Below, piece after piece: positions 22,926-31,142 of a stretch of 31,997 nucleotides of DNA. The DNA is from Planctomycetia bacterium. Its GTDB lineage: Bacteria > Planctomycetota > Planctomycetia > Gemmatales > Gemmataceae. Each line of letters opens with the position of its first letter. The stretch's first letter is position 1. The DNA lies in the NCBI GenBank assembly GCA_022616395.1, contig JAKEEV010000592.1, positions 1 to 31,997 on the forward strand, given 5' to 3'. The notes beneath the pieces are model-generated. The model was not told where the DNA came from. It made no database searches and saw nothing but the letters and a program-made list of their open reading frames with translations. A program made the position numbers and the translations under genes.

Positions 22926-23003
22926 ATGTTCTGGCCGCTCGAATTCCGCTTTCGTGGAAAGTCGCTCGACATTGACCTGGAAGAGTCCGAGTTCGTGAAG
23001 TAA
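22926..23003 (+). CDS. Possible 25-aa peptide or gene remnant
   Basis: An ATG at 22926 opens a 25-codon frame ending in TAA at 23001, MFWPLEFRFRGKSLDIDLEE and five more residues. The composition is protein-like and codons end mostly in C or G, unlike random intergenic sequence, but there is no convincing ribosome binding site. It may be the tail of a decayed gene. The rest of the gap up to 23080 shows nothing but the GGAGG site of the lipoprotein gene. Confidence 0.25.
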   Translation: MFWPLEFRFRGKSLDIDLEESEFVK

Positions 23004-23080
23004 CTCACTCCGGCTTGCAATTCTTTCAAACTCCGCGTATCTCCGCGCCCAAACAACTCCCGCGCGGAGGGTTCGCACTG

Positions 23081-25420
23081 ATGTTTGCTCGCGTCGCAGC
23101 ACTTGTTCTGTCTGTCATTGCGCTCGGCGCGAGTGGGTGTTCGTACAACCCCGGCTATTTCCCCTACCTTGTGCCTCCTGGACCCATTCAGCAGACACAC
23201 GCCAAACCCCGCGCCTTCGGCTACTTCCGCAACTTCGACCCAAAAGCGTGTCGGCTGGAAGTGACCCCTAGCGGGCAAGCGACCGCGCCTCTTGGAGCGC
23301 AGCTCGTTCTCGTCGCCACTGTCTACGACAAGGACGGCCAACCCCGGCGCGACCGACGAGTCGAGTGGATGATTGATGGCCCCGGTAACATCGTTGAAGC
23401 GGACGAATCGGGCCTCTTCGCCGGCCGCGGATACAAGGACGGTAACAAGTTCGCGGTCACTTACACTTCCTACATTCCGAAAACCATCACACGAGGCAAC
23501 GACGACCCCAAAGACGACACCAGCATCGAACCCGGTCAGACGTTCGTCGTGATTAGTTCCGCCGTTCCGGGAGAAACAGTTGTCACGGCTTATGCTCCGG
23601 CTGTCTTCAACTGGGATAATGGCCGCGTGGTGACGAAGGTGCTCTGGGGAGACGGCCGATTCTCGTTCCCAACGTCCACAACCGCTCGCATCGGGGGAGA
23701 AACAACGCTCTCGACTGTTGTAAATCCAACCAACACAGATGGCACAAGCGGATTCCGCGTCCGCTATCGCGTGATCGACGGTCCCACAGCAGTCCTCGTC
23801 GCGCAGGGAGGTTCGGGCACGAGTGCGAGTCAATCTGGCTCAGGCGGGAAGGAAGCCGAAGCCTTCACCGACACCAACGGAGAAGCCGCGGTGAGGCTGG
23901 TTCAGCGCGACCCACAGCCGGGCAAGACTCGAGTCGCGGTGGAAGTGGTGAAAGTGCCGGAGAGCGGAGTCGGGCCGGGCGTGGTCGTTGGTCGACGCGA
24001 AACGGTGGTTGAATGGGCGTTGCCCGATGTGAAGCTCAACGTCAAGGCGCCTGAAGTCGCGAGCATCCTCGGCACATTCCCGGTCACGGTGTCGCTCGAA
24101 AACACTTCCGGCGTGGAGAGCAAGGATGCGCGTGTGAAGGTGACACTTTCGGACGGAGCAACACTCGCCCGCAGTGAACCGCCTCCCATACGGCAAGACG
24201 AAAAGGGCGCGCTGGTCTTCGACTTACCACCAGTTGGTGGGAAGGGAAAGCAGACAGTCACGCTTCAGGTGAAACCCGCGCGTGTGGGGCAAGTGACAGT
24301 CACCGCCGATGCCCTCACCGCGGATGGGATGCAAGCCACCACGAGCGCAACCACGCGAGTCGAACAGGGTCGGCTTCAACTGGTGCTTGAATCTCCACCG
24401 ATGGCGCTGGCGGGAGAACGCATTCCCGTTCGTATCGCGGTCACCAACGGAGGAGCGGCACCCGCGACCAACGTAACCGTGTGGGCGACCTTCTCCCCGG
24501 AATTGACATCCGCATCTGGCAGAAGTCCCGTCGAACTGGCTGGCAATACACTCGCTCCTGGTGAGACAAAGATCCTGGACTTACCACTCACAGCTCGCAC
24601 CACGGGGCGCTATGGATTGCGAGCCACTGCAACGGGAGATGGCAACCTCTCGGCTTCGGCCGAACCGATCGCGGTGGAAGTTCGCAAGGCGGAGTTAGCC
24701 CTCGTGGTGACCGGGCCGAAGCTCGCGTACTTGAATCAACCGGTGAGCTGGACGGTCACGGTCGCCAATCGAGGCGATTCGCCCATCGCAAACGCAGTGG
24801 TGAGGGCCACGATTCCTCCAGAGATCAAGTTGACGGGTGCCGATGGCGGAACGGTTGGCGCGGGTTCGGTTGAGTGGAAAGTGAGCGAGTTGAAGGCTGG
24901 CGATCAGCGCGTCTTCAAGCTCTCCGCGGATGCGATCAAACTCACAGCTCAGGCGACTGTAAGCGCTTCGGTGCTGGGTGACGCGACCAGTGGCGGAAAA
25001 CCTGTTGGCACGCCCGTGGAAGCGAAAAGCGAGTCGGCTCTGGCGGTGATTGGCACGCCCGCGGTGTCGCTGGAACTGATTCCACCGACGGGACTGGGCG
25101 AAGTGGGCAAGCGAGTGCGATTCACGATTCGCGTGAAAAATCAGGGCACAGTCTCAGCCCGGAACGTGGAAGTGACCGCGTTCGTCCTGCCGGAGTTGCG
25201 TGCCGTGCGCGGAACTGGTTCTGGTGAGGGGCGAATCGACGGCGCTGGACGAGTGGCCTTCTCCACTCTCGAAGAACTCCGGCCCGGACAGACAGTAACT
25301 TACACGATTGAAGCAGACCTGTTACAGACGGGGGATGCGCGGGTGCGCGTCGAGGTCCGTGCTCCTCACCTGAAAAGCGCGCTGACGGAAGAGCAGTCAA
25401 TCCGCGTGAACGGAAGGTAG
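23081..25420 (+). CDS. Large lipoprotein with DUF11/CARDB-like repeats
   Basis: A 779-residue surface lipoprotein. The signal MFARVAALVLSVIALGASGC ends in a lipobox with C20 as the lipid-carrying residue. An Ig-like domain follows (about 55-130, VTPSGQATAPLGAQLVLVAT) and a second at about 180-290. From about 320 to the end there are four or more tandem beta-sandwich units with the DUF11/CARDB pattern: FPVTVSLENTSGVESKDARV, IPVRIAVTNGGAAPATNVTV, VSWTVTVANRGDSPIANAVV and VRFTIRVKNQGTVSARNVEV. GGAGG ten bases before 23081 supports the start; an upstream extension to 23015 is possible but unlikely since it would precede the lipoprotein signal. A structural envelope role is likely. Confidence 0.9.
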   Translation: MFARVAALVLSVIALGASGCSYNPGYFPYLVPPGPIQQTHAKPRAFGYFRNFDPKACRLEVTPSGQATAPLGAQLVLVATVYDKDGQPRRDRRVEWMIDGPGNIVEADESGLFAGRGYKDGNKFAVTYTSYIPKTITRGNDDPKDDTSIEPGQTFVVISSAVPGETVVTAYAPAVFNWDNGRVVTKVLWGDGRFSFPTSTTARIGGETTLSTVVNPTNTDGTSGFRVRYRVIDGPTAVLVAQGGSGTSASQSGSGGKEAEAFTDTNGEAAVRLVQRDPQPGKTRVAVEVVKVPESGVGPGVVVGRRETVVEWALPDVKLNVKAPEVASILGTFPVTVSLENTSGVESKDARVKVTLSDGATLARSEPPPIRQDEKGALVFDLPPVGGKGKQTVTLQVKPARVGQVTVTADALTADGMQATTSATTRVEQGRLQLVLESPPMALAGERIPVRIAVTNGGAAPATNVTVWATFSPELTSASGRSPVELAGNTLAPGETKILDLPLTARTTGRYGLRATATGDGNLSASAEPIAVEVRKAELALVVTGPKLAYLNQPVSWTVTVANRGDSPIANAVVRATIPPEIKLTGADGGTVGAGSVEWKVSELKAGDQRVFKLSADAIKLTAQATVSASVLGDATSGGKPVGTPVEAKSESALAVIGTPAVSLELIPPTGLGEVGKRVRFTIRVKNQGTVSARNVEVTAFVLPELRAVRGTGSGEGRIDGAGRVAFSTLEELRPGQTVTYTIEADLLQTGDARVRVEVRAPHLKSALTEEQSIRVNGR

Positions 25421-25676
25421 ATCCGGGAGTTGCGGCAGAGGTGGTGTGCAATGTTGCACGTTGGCACTTGCAGAATCGAACAGTTTGTGAGTTTTCGTGT
25501 TGGTTGTGTGAAGTGGCCAGGCGTGCTGAACGAATTCACATTGCCGCAAGTTGCTGGTAGAGTTCAGTTTGCTTGCGGATGTCATTCTCGCTTTTGGGAA
25601 TTGGCACGGGGCTAGCATTGTTGAGTGTCGAGTCGGTTTGCGAGTCCCGACTCAAGACGAATATCATTCCAAACAC

Positions 25677-25727
25677 GGGTCCGAGAGTAGCAGGGGTATG
25701 CGAGTCCCCCTGCCGAATCTCGGACCC
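25677..25727. repeat. Hairpin upstream of the TIGR03000-like gene
   Basis: GGGTCCGAGA...GCAGGGG pairs with CCCCTGC...TCTCGGACCC. A shorter hairpin (GAGTCGG/CCGACTC, about 25630-25652) lies just upstream. These are the only structures I see in the 425-base gap 25421-25845. No convincing promoter stands out. The ribosome binding site AGGAGG at 25833-25838 ends the gap. Confidence 0.8.
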
Positions 25728-25845
25728 CACTTCTTTTGTAGCTCTCAAACTTCAGACCCAACCAGGGCACAAACGGGGGAACAAACACCCTCGCGGCTTC
25801 CAACCGCCGTATGATATTCGTGCCACTTCTTCAGGAGGATTCACC

Positions 25846-26499
25846 ATGTTCCGCCCCCTCGTCGCGATCCTCACTCTCGCGACCTTCGCCTCATTCGGCG
25901 CGGTCGCTCAAGCACAACCGGGTCGGGATCTGCCGCTTGCGCCCGGTGTGTTTCCGGGCAGCTCCATCGGACCAGGAATGCAGTTTCTCCCTCAACCAAC
26001 TCCGCGGTTCATTCCACCCGGCAGAGGATTCGGCAGCGGATTTGGGAAGCCCAAACCAGTGCCGGTTTTCTTCCCGGGTGTTTATCCTTACTCCCCCTTC
26101 GGGTTCGGCTTTGGCTTTGGTTACGGTGGCTTCTCGCCTTACGGGTACGGCTATGGGTACGACTATGGGTATGGCCCCCCGATCGTCGCGCCAGCGCCTG
26201 GCCTCCCGGTTCAATCGACCGATCCCGGAGTTGCTCTGGCCAACGAATTCCCCGCGGTGTTGACGGTTCAGTATCCGACTCCGGCCGAGGTGTGGTTCAA
26301 CGGCAACAAGCTCGATGGCAAAGCGGAGGAACACCAGTTGACCTCACCCGTGTTGAAGCCGGGGGAGACCTTCACCTTTGATGTGAAAGCGCGCTGGAAG
26401 GTTGGTGAGAAGACTTACGAGTCCAAGCGAACCGTGACGCTGGCTTCCGGTGACCGGAGCCGCCTGCTTGTTGTCTCGGGAACGGAAGTGAGCGAGTAG
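25846..26499 (+). CDS. Exported TIGR03000-like protein
   Basis: A 217-residue secreted protein. Residues 1-23 are a signal peptide (MFRPLVAILTLATFASFGAV, cleaved after AQA). Residues about 30-75 are rich in proline and glycine, and about 85-110 form a low-complexity aromatic run (FGFGFGFGYGG, then YGYGYGYDYGYG). The C-terminal 75 residues match the TIGR03000 pattern of planctomycetes: LTVQYPTPAEVWFNGNKLDG, LTSPVLKPGETFTFDVKARW, then a TVTLASGDRSRLLV end. The domain's role is unknown. AGGAGG at 25833-25838, seven bases before 25846, fixes the start; the frame upstream crosses the hairpin region. Confidence 0.85.
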   Translation: MFRPLVAILTLATFASFGAVAQAQPGRDLPLAPGVFPGSSIGPGMQFLPQPTPRFIPPGRGFGSGFGKPKPVPVFFPGVYPYSPFGFGFGFGYGGFSPYGYGYGYDYGYGPPIVAPAPGLPVQSTDPGVALANEFPAVLTVQYPTPAEVWFNGNKLDGKAEEHQLTSPVLKPGETFTFDVKARWKVGEKTYESKRTVTLASGDRSRLLVVSGTEVSE

Positions 26500-26552
26500 A
26501 AGTTTTGGGAAGCACTTGGTGTGGTGGTTTCGTCGGACGGGCTTTCAAGTCC

Positions 26553-26621
26553 GTCTCTTCGTAGGACAGGCATCTTGCCTATCTCTGAATGACAGGCTGG
26601 AAGCCGGTCCTACAAAGAGAC
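26553..26621. repeat. Inverted repeat GTCTCTT..GTAGGAC
   Basis: GTCTCTTCGTAGGAC at the left and GTCCTACAAAGAGAC at the right, one mismatch, with two mini-hairpins inside (GGCATCTTGCC and GGCTGGAAGCC). It lies between the TIGR03000-like gene and the M48 protease gene, both on the plus strand. Confidence 0.85.
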
Positions 26622-26699
26622 CTGAGGTGATTCTCTTTGTTCGGCGGGAGAACCCCTGCCGAGTCTCGTTCCCTCCTCTCATCGACGTACACTCGAGAC

Positions 26700-28220
26700 A
26701 TGCCTATCCTCCTGGTGTTCGTCCTTATCGCCGCGTGTTTGCCGATCGAGTGGCCAGCTCCGCCGGTCGATCCGCCTCGGGAAGTGGCCGCGTCGCTGAC
26801 TGGCTGCGCGGTAGTTCTTGCGCTTCTGGCCGCGATGACTCTCCGCACCTGGGTCGTGCGAACGCTTCAGCGCGATCCCGACAGTCGGTTTGAAGTCGCT
26901 CACGTTTACGGTTGCTGGCGGCGTGTTTTATTCTTCGTGAACGTGGGGGTGACTGCCGGTTGCGTTCTGGGGTTGGGTTGGGGTTGGCTGACTCGACGCG
27001 AGTTACTCGTCTTCTGGCGTGGAGAAGCCCGACTGGCTCCGTTCGCGGAGTTGCTTGTCCCTCTGCCGTACTTCGCTCTGCTCTTCGGGTGCTGGCTGAT
27101 CTATTTCGACGCGGAGCGCGAACTGCACCGTGCCCTGTACAAGGACGACCGGCCGTTCTGGTCGCGACTCGCTTACATCCTCCACAATCTGCGGCAATTC
27201 GCGCTCTTGGTGCTGTTGCCAGTTGCTCTCATCGCGACTCAGCAGACGCTTAGCCGGTTCGCGCCAGAGACGACGCGAAGTGATGCGTATCGAGCCGCGT
27301 CTCTGACGGTGGTGCCGGTGATGATTCTGTTTCTGCCACTTGTGATGAAGCCCCTGTTGGGTTTGCAGTCGATGCCGGCCGGGCCGGTGCGTGATCGTCT
27401 CGAAGCTCTCGCGAAGCGACTGAACTTCCGCTGCACGGATTTCCTGTTGTGGCCGACTCATGGAGCCGTTGCCAACGCGATGATTGTCGGATTACTGCCT
27501 CGCGTGCGCTTTGTGGTGTTCACCGACCGCATTCTGGAGGAGCTTCCGCCGGAAGAAGTCGACGCGGTGTTTGGGCACGAAGTTGGGCACGCCAAGCACG
27601 GGCATATCTGGCTCTACGCGGGGTTTCTGACGCTCAGTCTGTCGGTGCTGGCCGCGCTATTGCTCCTCGTCGGTCAGCAACTCGATGCGGCGATGCCGGT
27701 GCCGACGGAATACGCCACCTGGCTGGGGCTAGTGCCCGTGACTCTCCTGGGCGCGTACATGTTCGTGGTGTTTGGGCTGTTGTCGAGACGCTGCGAGCGT
27801 CAGGCGGATGTGTTCGGCTGCAAGGCGGTGTCGTGTATCAATCCCGCGTGCGTGTGTCACGACGAAAAGACAATCTACGCCAAAGGCGGAGCTTCTCTGT
27901 GCCCGACGGGGATTCGCACCTTCACCCGCGCTCTCGAACGGGTGGCTCAGATCAATGGCTTCGGCGGTCCGCAACCAGAGAAGCAGTTCACGCTCGGCGA
28001 GTTGCTTCGCGGGGCGTGGGCGTGGATGCGAGCCTGGCAACACTCGCCGATGCCGCGACGTGTGGCGTTCCTCTACACGCTTCTCGACAGCCCCACCGAT
28101 GAACCTCGCTTCCAGCGCCGGCTCGCGGTGTTCAAGTGGGTGCTCATGCTCATCCTGGCAGGCGCCCTCGTCGCGCTGGGTCAATCGGTCGGCTGGAAAG
28201 AACTCTTCGACGCGATGTGA
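26700..28220 (+). CDS. M48-family membrane metalloprotease
   Basis: A 506-residue polytopic membrane protein of the M48 family (HtpX/Ste24 type). Hydrophobic segments lie at about 1-15, 33-47, 76-95, 117-135, 166-181, 202-220, 303-325 and 343-361. FGHEVGHAKHGH carries the zinc motif at H293-E294-V295-G296-H297, and CERQADVFG supplies the third ligand E366 with D370 following. Just behind it is a cysteine-rich stretch, C374, C379, C384 and C386, with NPACVCHDEKTIYAKGGASL, which is not usual for M48 enzymes and could bind another metal or iron-sulfur group. The ATG at 26700 is chosen because it starts the first membrane segment; the ribosome binding site is weak. Quality control of membrane proteins is the usual role of the family. 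Confidence 0.9.
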   Translation: MPILLVFVLIAACLPIEWPAPPVDPPREVAASLTGCAVVLALLAAMTLRTWVVRTLQRDPDSRFEVAHVYGCWRRVLFFVNVGVTAGCVLGLGWGWLTRRELLVFWRGEARLAPFAELLVPLPYFALLFGCWLIYFDAERELHRALYKDDRPFWSRLAYILHNLRQFALLVLLPVALIATQQTLSRFAPETTRSDAYRAASLTVVPVMILFLPLVMKPLLGLQSMPAGPVRDRLEALAKRLNFRCTDFLLWPTHGAVANAMIVGLLPRVRFVVFTDRILEELPPEEVDAVFGHEVGHAKHGHIWLYAGFLTLSLSVLAALLLLVGQQLDAAMPVPTEYATWLGLVPVTLLGAYMFVVFGLLSRRCERQADVFGCKAVSCINPACVCHDEKTIYAKGGASLCPTGIRTFTRALERVAQINGFGGPQPEKQFTLGELLRGAWAWMRAWQHSPMPRRVAFLYTLLDSPTDEPRFQRRLAVFKWVLMLILAGALVALGQSVGWKELFDAM

Positions 28221-28224
28221 CGTT

Positions 28225-28736
28225 CATCGGAGCCGGAAGCGTTAGAGCGCGTTTGGTGTGTGGTGTGTTTGGTTCGCTCGTGTTTTGGTCTGCTGTGCTC
28301 CTTGTGTTCGGTTTTGGCTCGACATTTGGTGTCGGGTATCCCCTCCCCCCACCCACCCCTGATTTCGTTTATTGCAGTTTCTCCAATGATTTCCTGGCGA
28401 TATTCACTTTGCATTACAAAGTTGTGGCCGTTATGGCGCGAAAATGCCAGAAATCCAAGGTGTTTCTCCTGGCCAGGGGTGGCCTTTATCGAACGGGCGT
28501 TCCCAGAAACGCAGAAAAGCCGGTGTTCCGCAAGGGAACTCCCGGCTCAGTGTGTTGGGGTTGTTGTGTGGGGTGCGGCACTGGCCTGCGCGTCCCTCAA
28601 TAAGCAACTCTGGGTGATTAGTGAACAAAAGTCAAGTTAATCAATTCCAAATTCCCTCCAGACACCACACACCCACACAAAACACGCTCGAGCGACGGTT
28701 TTTGAATGTACCGTCGCTAACGCTTCCGGCTCCGAT
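28225..28736. repeat. 512-bp region bounded by long inverted repeats
   Basis: The left end (28225-28280) reads CATCGGAGCCGGAAGCGTTA then AGCGCGTTTGGTGTGTGG. The right end is the inverse complement, GTGTTTTG-type first and CTAACGCTTCCGGCTCCGAT last. The right arm holds an extra hairpin of about 28 bases (CGACGGT/ACCGTCG, 28693-28717) that the left lacks. The inside, about 370 bases, has more A and T than its surroundings, no convincing gene, a C-run tract (28341-28363), and a strong GCAA-loop hairpin at 28518-28547 (AGCCGG..GTTCC-GCAA-GGGAAC..CCGGCT). It covers nearly the whole 584-base gap between the M48 and ACT genes. A non-autonomous mobile element or a structured RNA are both possible. 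Confidence 0.75.
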
Positions 28737-28804
28737 TGCCCCGCCGGTTGACCCCTTCTGCACTTATCGTGTAAACTCAAGGCATCTCGAACCAAAGGAA
28801 TGCA

Positions 28805-29296
28805 ATGAGTTTCGGCGATCAGGCCGATATCGACTACGCCACCGCGAAGGGTCGCGACTGGCCGAGCGTGAGGCAGTTCAACGTGTTTCTGGCCAACCGC
28901 ATGGGCGCTCTGCTCGACTTGGTCCGTCGGTTCGAGCAGACCGAGGTGCGCGTGGTGTCGCTTACCGTGGTGGAAACAGCCGACTGCGCCATCATCCGGC
29001 TGGTGCCAAGTCACTACGAACGCGGATTCGAGATTCTGACCGCGGCGAAGTTCCCCTTCACGGAGAGCGATCTGCTCGTGGTGAAGTTGCCCGACGACGA
29101 CCGTCCGCTGCTGACGATCACCAAGGCGCTTCTGGGAGCGGAAATCAACATCGGCTACATGTACCCGCTGCTCATCGGCGTCGGCCCGATGGGCAACACG
29201 GCGGTCGCGGTTCACGTGGACGACTTCGAGGGAGCAGCCTCCGCGCTGGAAACTCAAGGCTTCACGCTCTTCACCGAAGAAGACTTGAAGGAGTAA
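28805..29296 (+). CDS. Tandem ACT-domain protein
   Basis: A 163-residue cytoplasmic protein with two ACT domains and nothing else. The first (about 23-85) reads FNVFLANRMGALLDLVRRFE, typical of ACT strand one and helix one; the second (about 88-160) reads LLVVKLPDDDRPLLTITKAL and GYMYPLLIGVGPMGNTAVAV. ACT domains bind amino acids and regulate metabolism. Without an attached enzyme domain, the protein probably acts as a separate regulatory subunit or sensor; its partner is not visible here. AAGGA lies just before the ATG. Confidence 0.85.
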   Translation: MSFGDQADIDYATAKGRDWPSVRQFNVFLANRMGALLDLVRRFEQTEVRVVSLTVVETADCAIIRLVPSHYERGFEILTAAKFPFTESDLLVVKLPDDDRPLLTITKALLGAEINIGYMYPLLIGVGPMGNTAVAVHVDDFEGAASALETQGFTLFTEEDLKE

Positions 29297-29306
29297 TCTG
29301 TGGAGC

Positions 29307-29360
29307 GCGGGCGTCTCGCCCGCATTCAGACAAGCCGCTGGGAGCAATCCCGGCCGCTTG
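29307..29360. repeat. Two hairpins at a convergent junction
   Basis: GCGGGCGTCTCGCCCGC (29307-29323) and a larger GCAA-loop hairpin (29331-29360, CAAGC...GGGA-GCAA-TCCC...GCTTG) lie between the stop of the ACT gene (plus) and the stop of the SMI1-like gene (minus). As at the other convergent junctions they occupy most of the gap and may stop transcription on both strands. Confidence 0.8.
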
Positions 29361-29371
29361 GCGTTTGGTGG

Positions 29372-30370
29372 TCAGAATGGGATTGGGTCCATCTCACCAG
29401 CCGCTCGTCGCCGATTCCGCTCCTCAATGAAGTCGCGCAGGGCTGCTGGAAGCGTATCGAGATCGAGGGGAGGCGCCACCCTCAACCACATCATCCCATA
29501 ACGGAGCTGCGGCTCGCGATTGAATGCAGCCAGAATGTTCTGCCCTTCGTGAACGGCAACGTGACCAAATCTCGCAGCAAACGGGAGGAAGTTCTCCGCG
29601 GCACGACACGCAGCGTAGCCGTCAGGTGATTCCTCCAAGTAATACTCCCCTTCGCACGAACCAGTTTGCATTACATCGTGCAACGCGAGTTCCGTCACAG
29701 ACGAGAATACTGGGTCGTTGGATGCGAGGTTATGACCGCTTGTATACCAGTCGCTGGGGCGTTCATAACGATGCACGGGCGGATCGGAATCGTCAAAGTG
29801 TTGAACCTGAACCCCGCAATGCGGCCAGCTTTTCAGCAAGAGCGACTGTCCGTGATCAATTCCCGCCAGTTCAGAGATGTTCCAGAACCGGCCGTATGGC
29901 AGCGAGTTAAGTTGGGTATCGCAGGCAAAGGCGATCCACTCGCGGATCGATGGCGGGAACTTTCGTCCCAAGTTCCTTTCTGCCCAAGCTTCTTCCACCT
30001 CTGCCTGTCTTCCGCCCACATCTCCCAGCGCGATTCCATGCCATCTCTTCGTGAACTCGCGGATGAGTCGCCAGCGTTCACGCTAGCCGTCCGGAATGCC
30101 GTGCCGAAATACCGGCTCGCACTCCGTCCCGTAACGCATCCGTCCGCACCACTCTGTTCCCGCTTGTTCGCGAAGCTCATTGCGTCGCGGCTTGAGTTCC
30201 CAGAAGCGGTCCGCGAACACCGGCAACTGACGCATCTCTTCTTCAATGCGAATGAGTTCGCCGCGCGGGTCGTTGTGCTCGTCGAGCCAGTCCGCGAACA
30301 CCAGTCGCAGTGTGCGGTCCGCGGGCTGAGACTCAATCGCCTTCAGGAAATCATCGTGCGTGTGAAGCAT
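29372..30370 (-). pseudogene. TIGR02996-SMI1/KNR4-like gene split by an in-frame amber codon
   Basis: One minus-strand frame runs from an ATG at 30370 to a stop at 29372 and is broken only by TAG at 30083-30085. Before the TAG are 95 residues with a TIGR02996-type N-terminus: FLKAIESQPADRTLRLVFAD, WLDEHNDPRGELIRIEEEM, then a link ending CEPVFRHGIPDG. After it, in the same frame, come RERWRLIREFTKRWHGIALG and the SMI1/KNR4-like domain (FPPSIREWIAFA ... LRDFIEERNRRRAAGEMDP). No standard start codon lies between the TAG and the conserved RWRLIREF segment; the first usable one (GTG, 30019) would cut off that segment. From the look of related proteins I would expect a tryptophan (TGG) at the stop position, a one-base difference. 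The alternatives are two separate proteins, readthrough, or a base error. Proteins of this kind are often immunity or interaction modules. Confidence 0.75.
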
Positions 30371-30397
30371 GGGCAGATTGTTTCGGAAATGAACCGA

Positions 30398-31045
30398 TCA
30401 CACTCCTTCAAACACCTCCGCGACTGGCACGCCGAAGCCCGGCAACACGTCTTCGCCGGGGAGTGAGTCGCCGGAACGGTAAAGCTTCGCGGTCCCATCC
30501 GCCTTGTATGCCCACACATTCTTCGTCGGGACATAGACGACCCACACCAACCTCACCCCCGCGCGCAGGTATTCATCGAGCTTCGTCTCAACATCCTCCG
30601 CGATGTCGGTAGGCGAAATCACTTCCACGGCGAGGTCCGGGGCCAGTTGCATCTTCCCGGCGGGAACCTTGTCGTCGGGAAGACGCCCGAATCGGACGAA
30701 CGAGACATCGGGCCTTCGTACCTGCTTGGGTTTGGCCGCGAACAACTGATACATCGCGCTCTCGGAGAACACGAATCCGAGCCGGTTCGCCCGAACGTGT
30801 CCTTTCACGGCGAAGTTTAAGTTGCTTTCCACGATCCCTGCGGTGGTTGACATTGGTTTCTCCACCCAAACGCCATCAATGAGTTCGCATCCGGCTCGGT
30901 CGTCATCTGGCGGCATCTCGGCGGGGTGTTTCGGCACCCACTTTCCGTTGATAAGTTCGCAACCCGCGCGATCCTCTTCGATCACGGACTCTGAGTCGGC
31001 GTCAAGTGTGGTGGCTCCGTCGATTGGATCGAGTTCTTCGTGCAT
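30398..31045 (-). CDS. Uma2-family (DUF820) nuclease-fold protein
   Basis: A 215-residue protein of the Uma2/DUF820 family, which has the PD-(D/E)XK nuclease fold and is highly multiplied in planctomycetes and cyanobacteria. RRPDVSFVRFG holds the active-site aspartate, LAVEVISPTD the EV-x-SP strand, and DVETKLDEYLRAGVRLVWVV the lysine region and following strand. The N-terminal CELIDGVWVEKPMS matches the usual start of the family. A second, nearly identical unit (DRAGCELINGKWVPK) precedes it at about residues 25-39, so the N-terminus is duplicated; the extra copy adds about 25 residues. GGAGG six bases before the ATG at 31045 supports the start. Confidence 0.88.
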   Translation of the reverse strand: MHEELDPIDGATTLDADSESVIEEDRAGCELINGKWVPKHPAEMPPDDDRAGCELIDGVWVEKPMSTTAGIVESNLNFAVKGHVRANRLGFVFSESAMYQLFAAKPKQVRRPDVSFVRFGRLPDDKVPAGKMQLAPDLAVEVISPTDIAEDVETKLDEYLRAGVRLVWVVYVPTKNVWAYKADGTAKLYRSGDSLPGEDVLPGFGVPVAEVFEGV

Positions 31046-31142
31046 GGTGTACCTCCGCGACTTTCAAGCGCAGTATACCGCCAACTTCTTCCACACACCA
31101 CGCCGGCAGAGTACCATCGCGGCATCTCTCGGAGGTTCCGCC

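Noticed and set aside
25536..25748. Minus-strand 70-aa frame ending ENDIRKQTELYQQLAAM
   Set aside because: The last 25 residues look somewhat protein-like, but there is no start signal, and the upstream part crosses a hairpin; too weak to call even a remnant.
28136..28640. Plus-strand frames of 155 and 126 aa in the 512-bp element
   Set aside because: They cross the inverted-repeat arm and hairpins, are cysteine/tryptophan-rich by chance and have no ribosome binding site.
29666..30466. Plus-strand 266-aa frame opposite the TIGR02996-SMI1 gene
   Set aside because: It is the antisense shadow; the minus strand shows recognisable domains in one frame on both sides of the amber codon.
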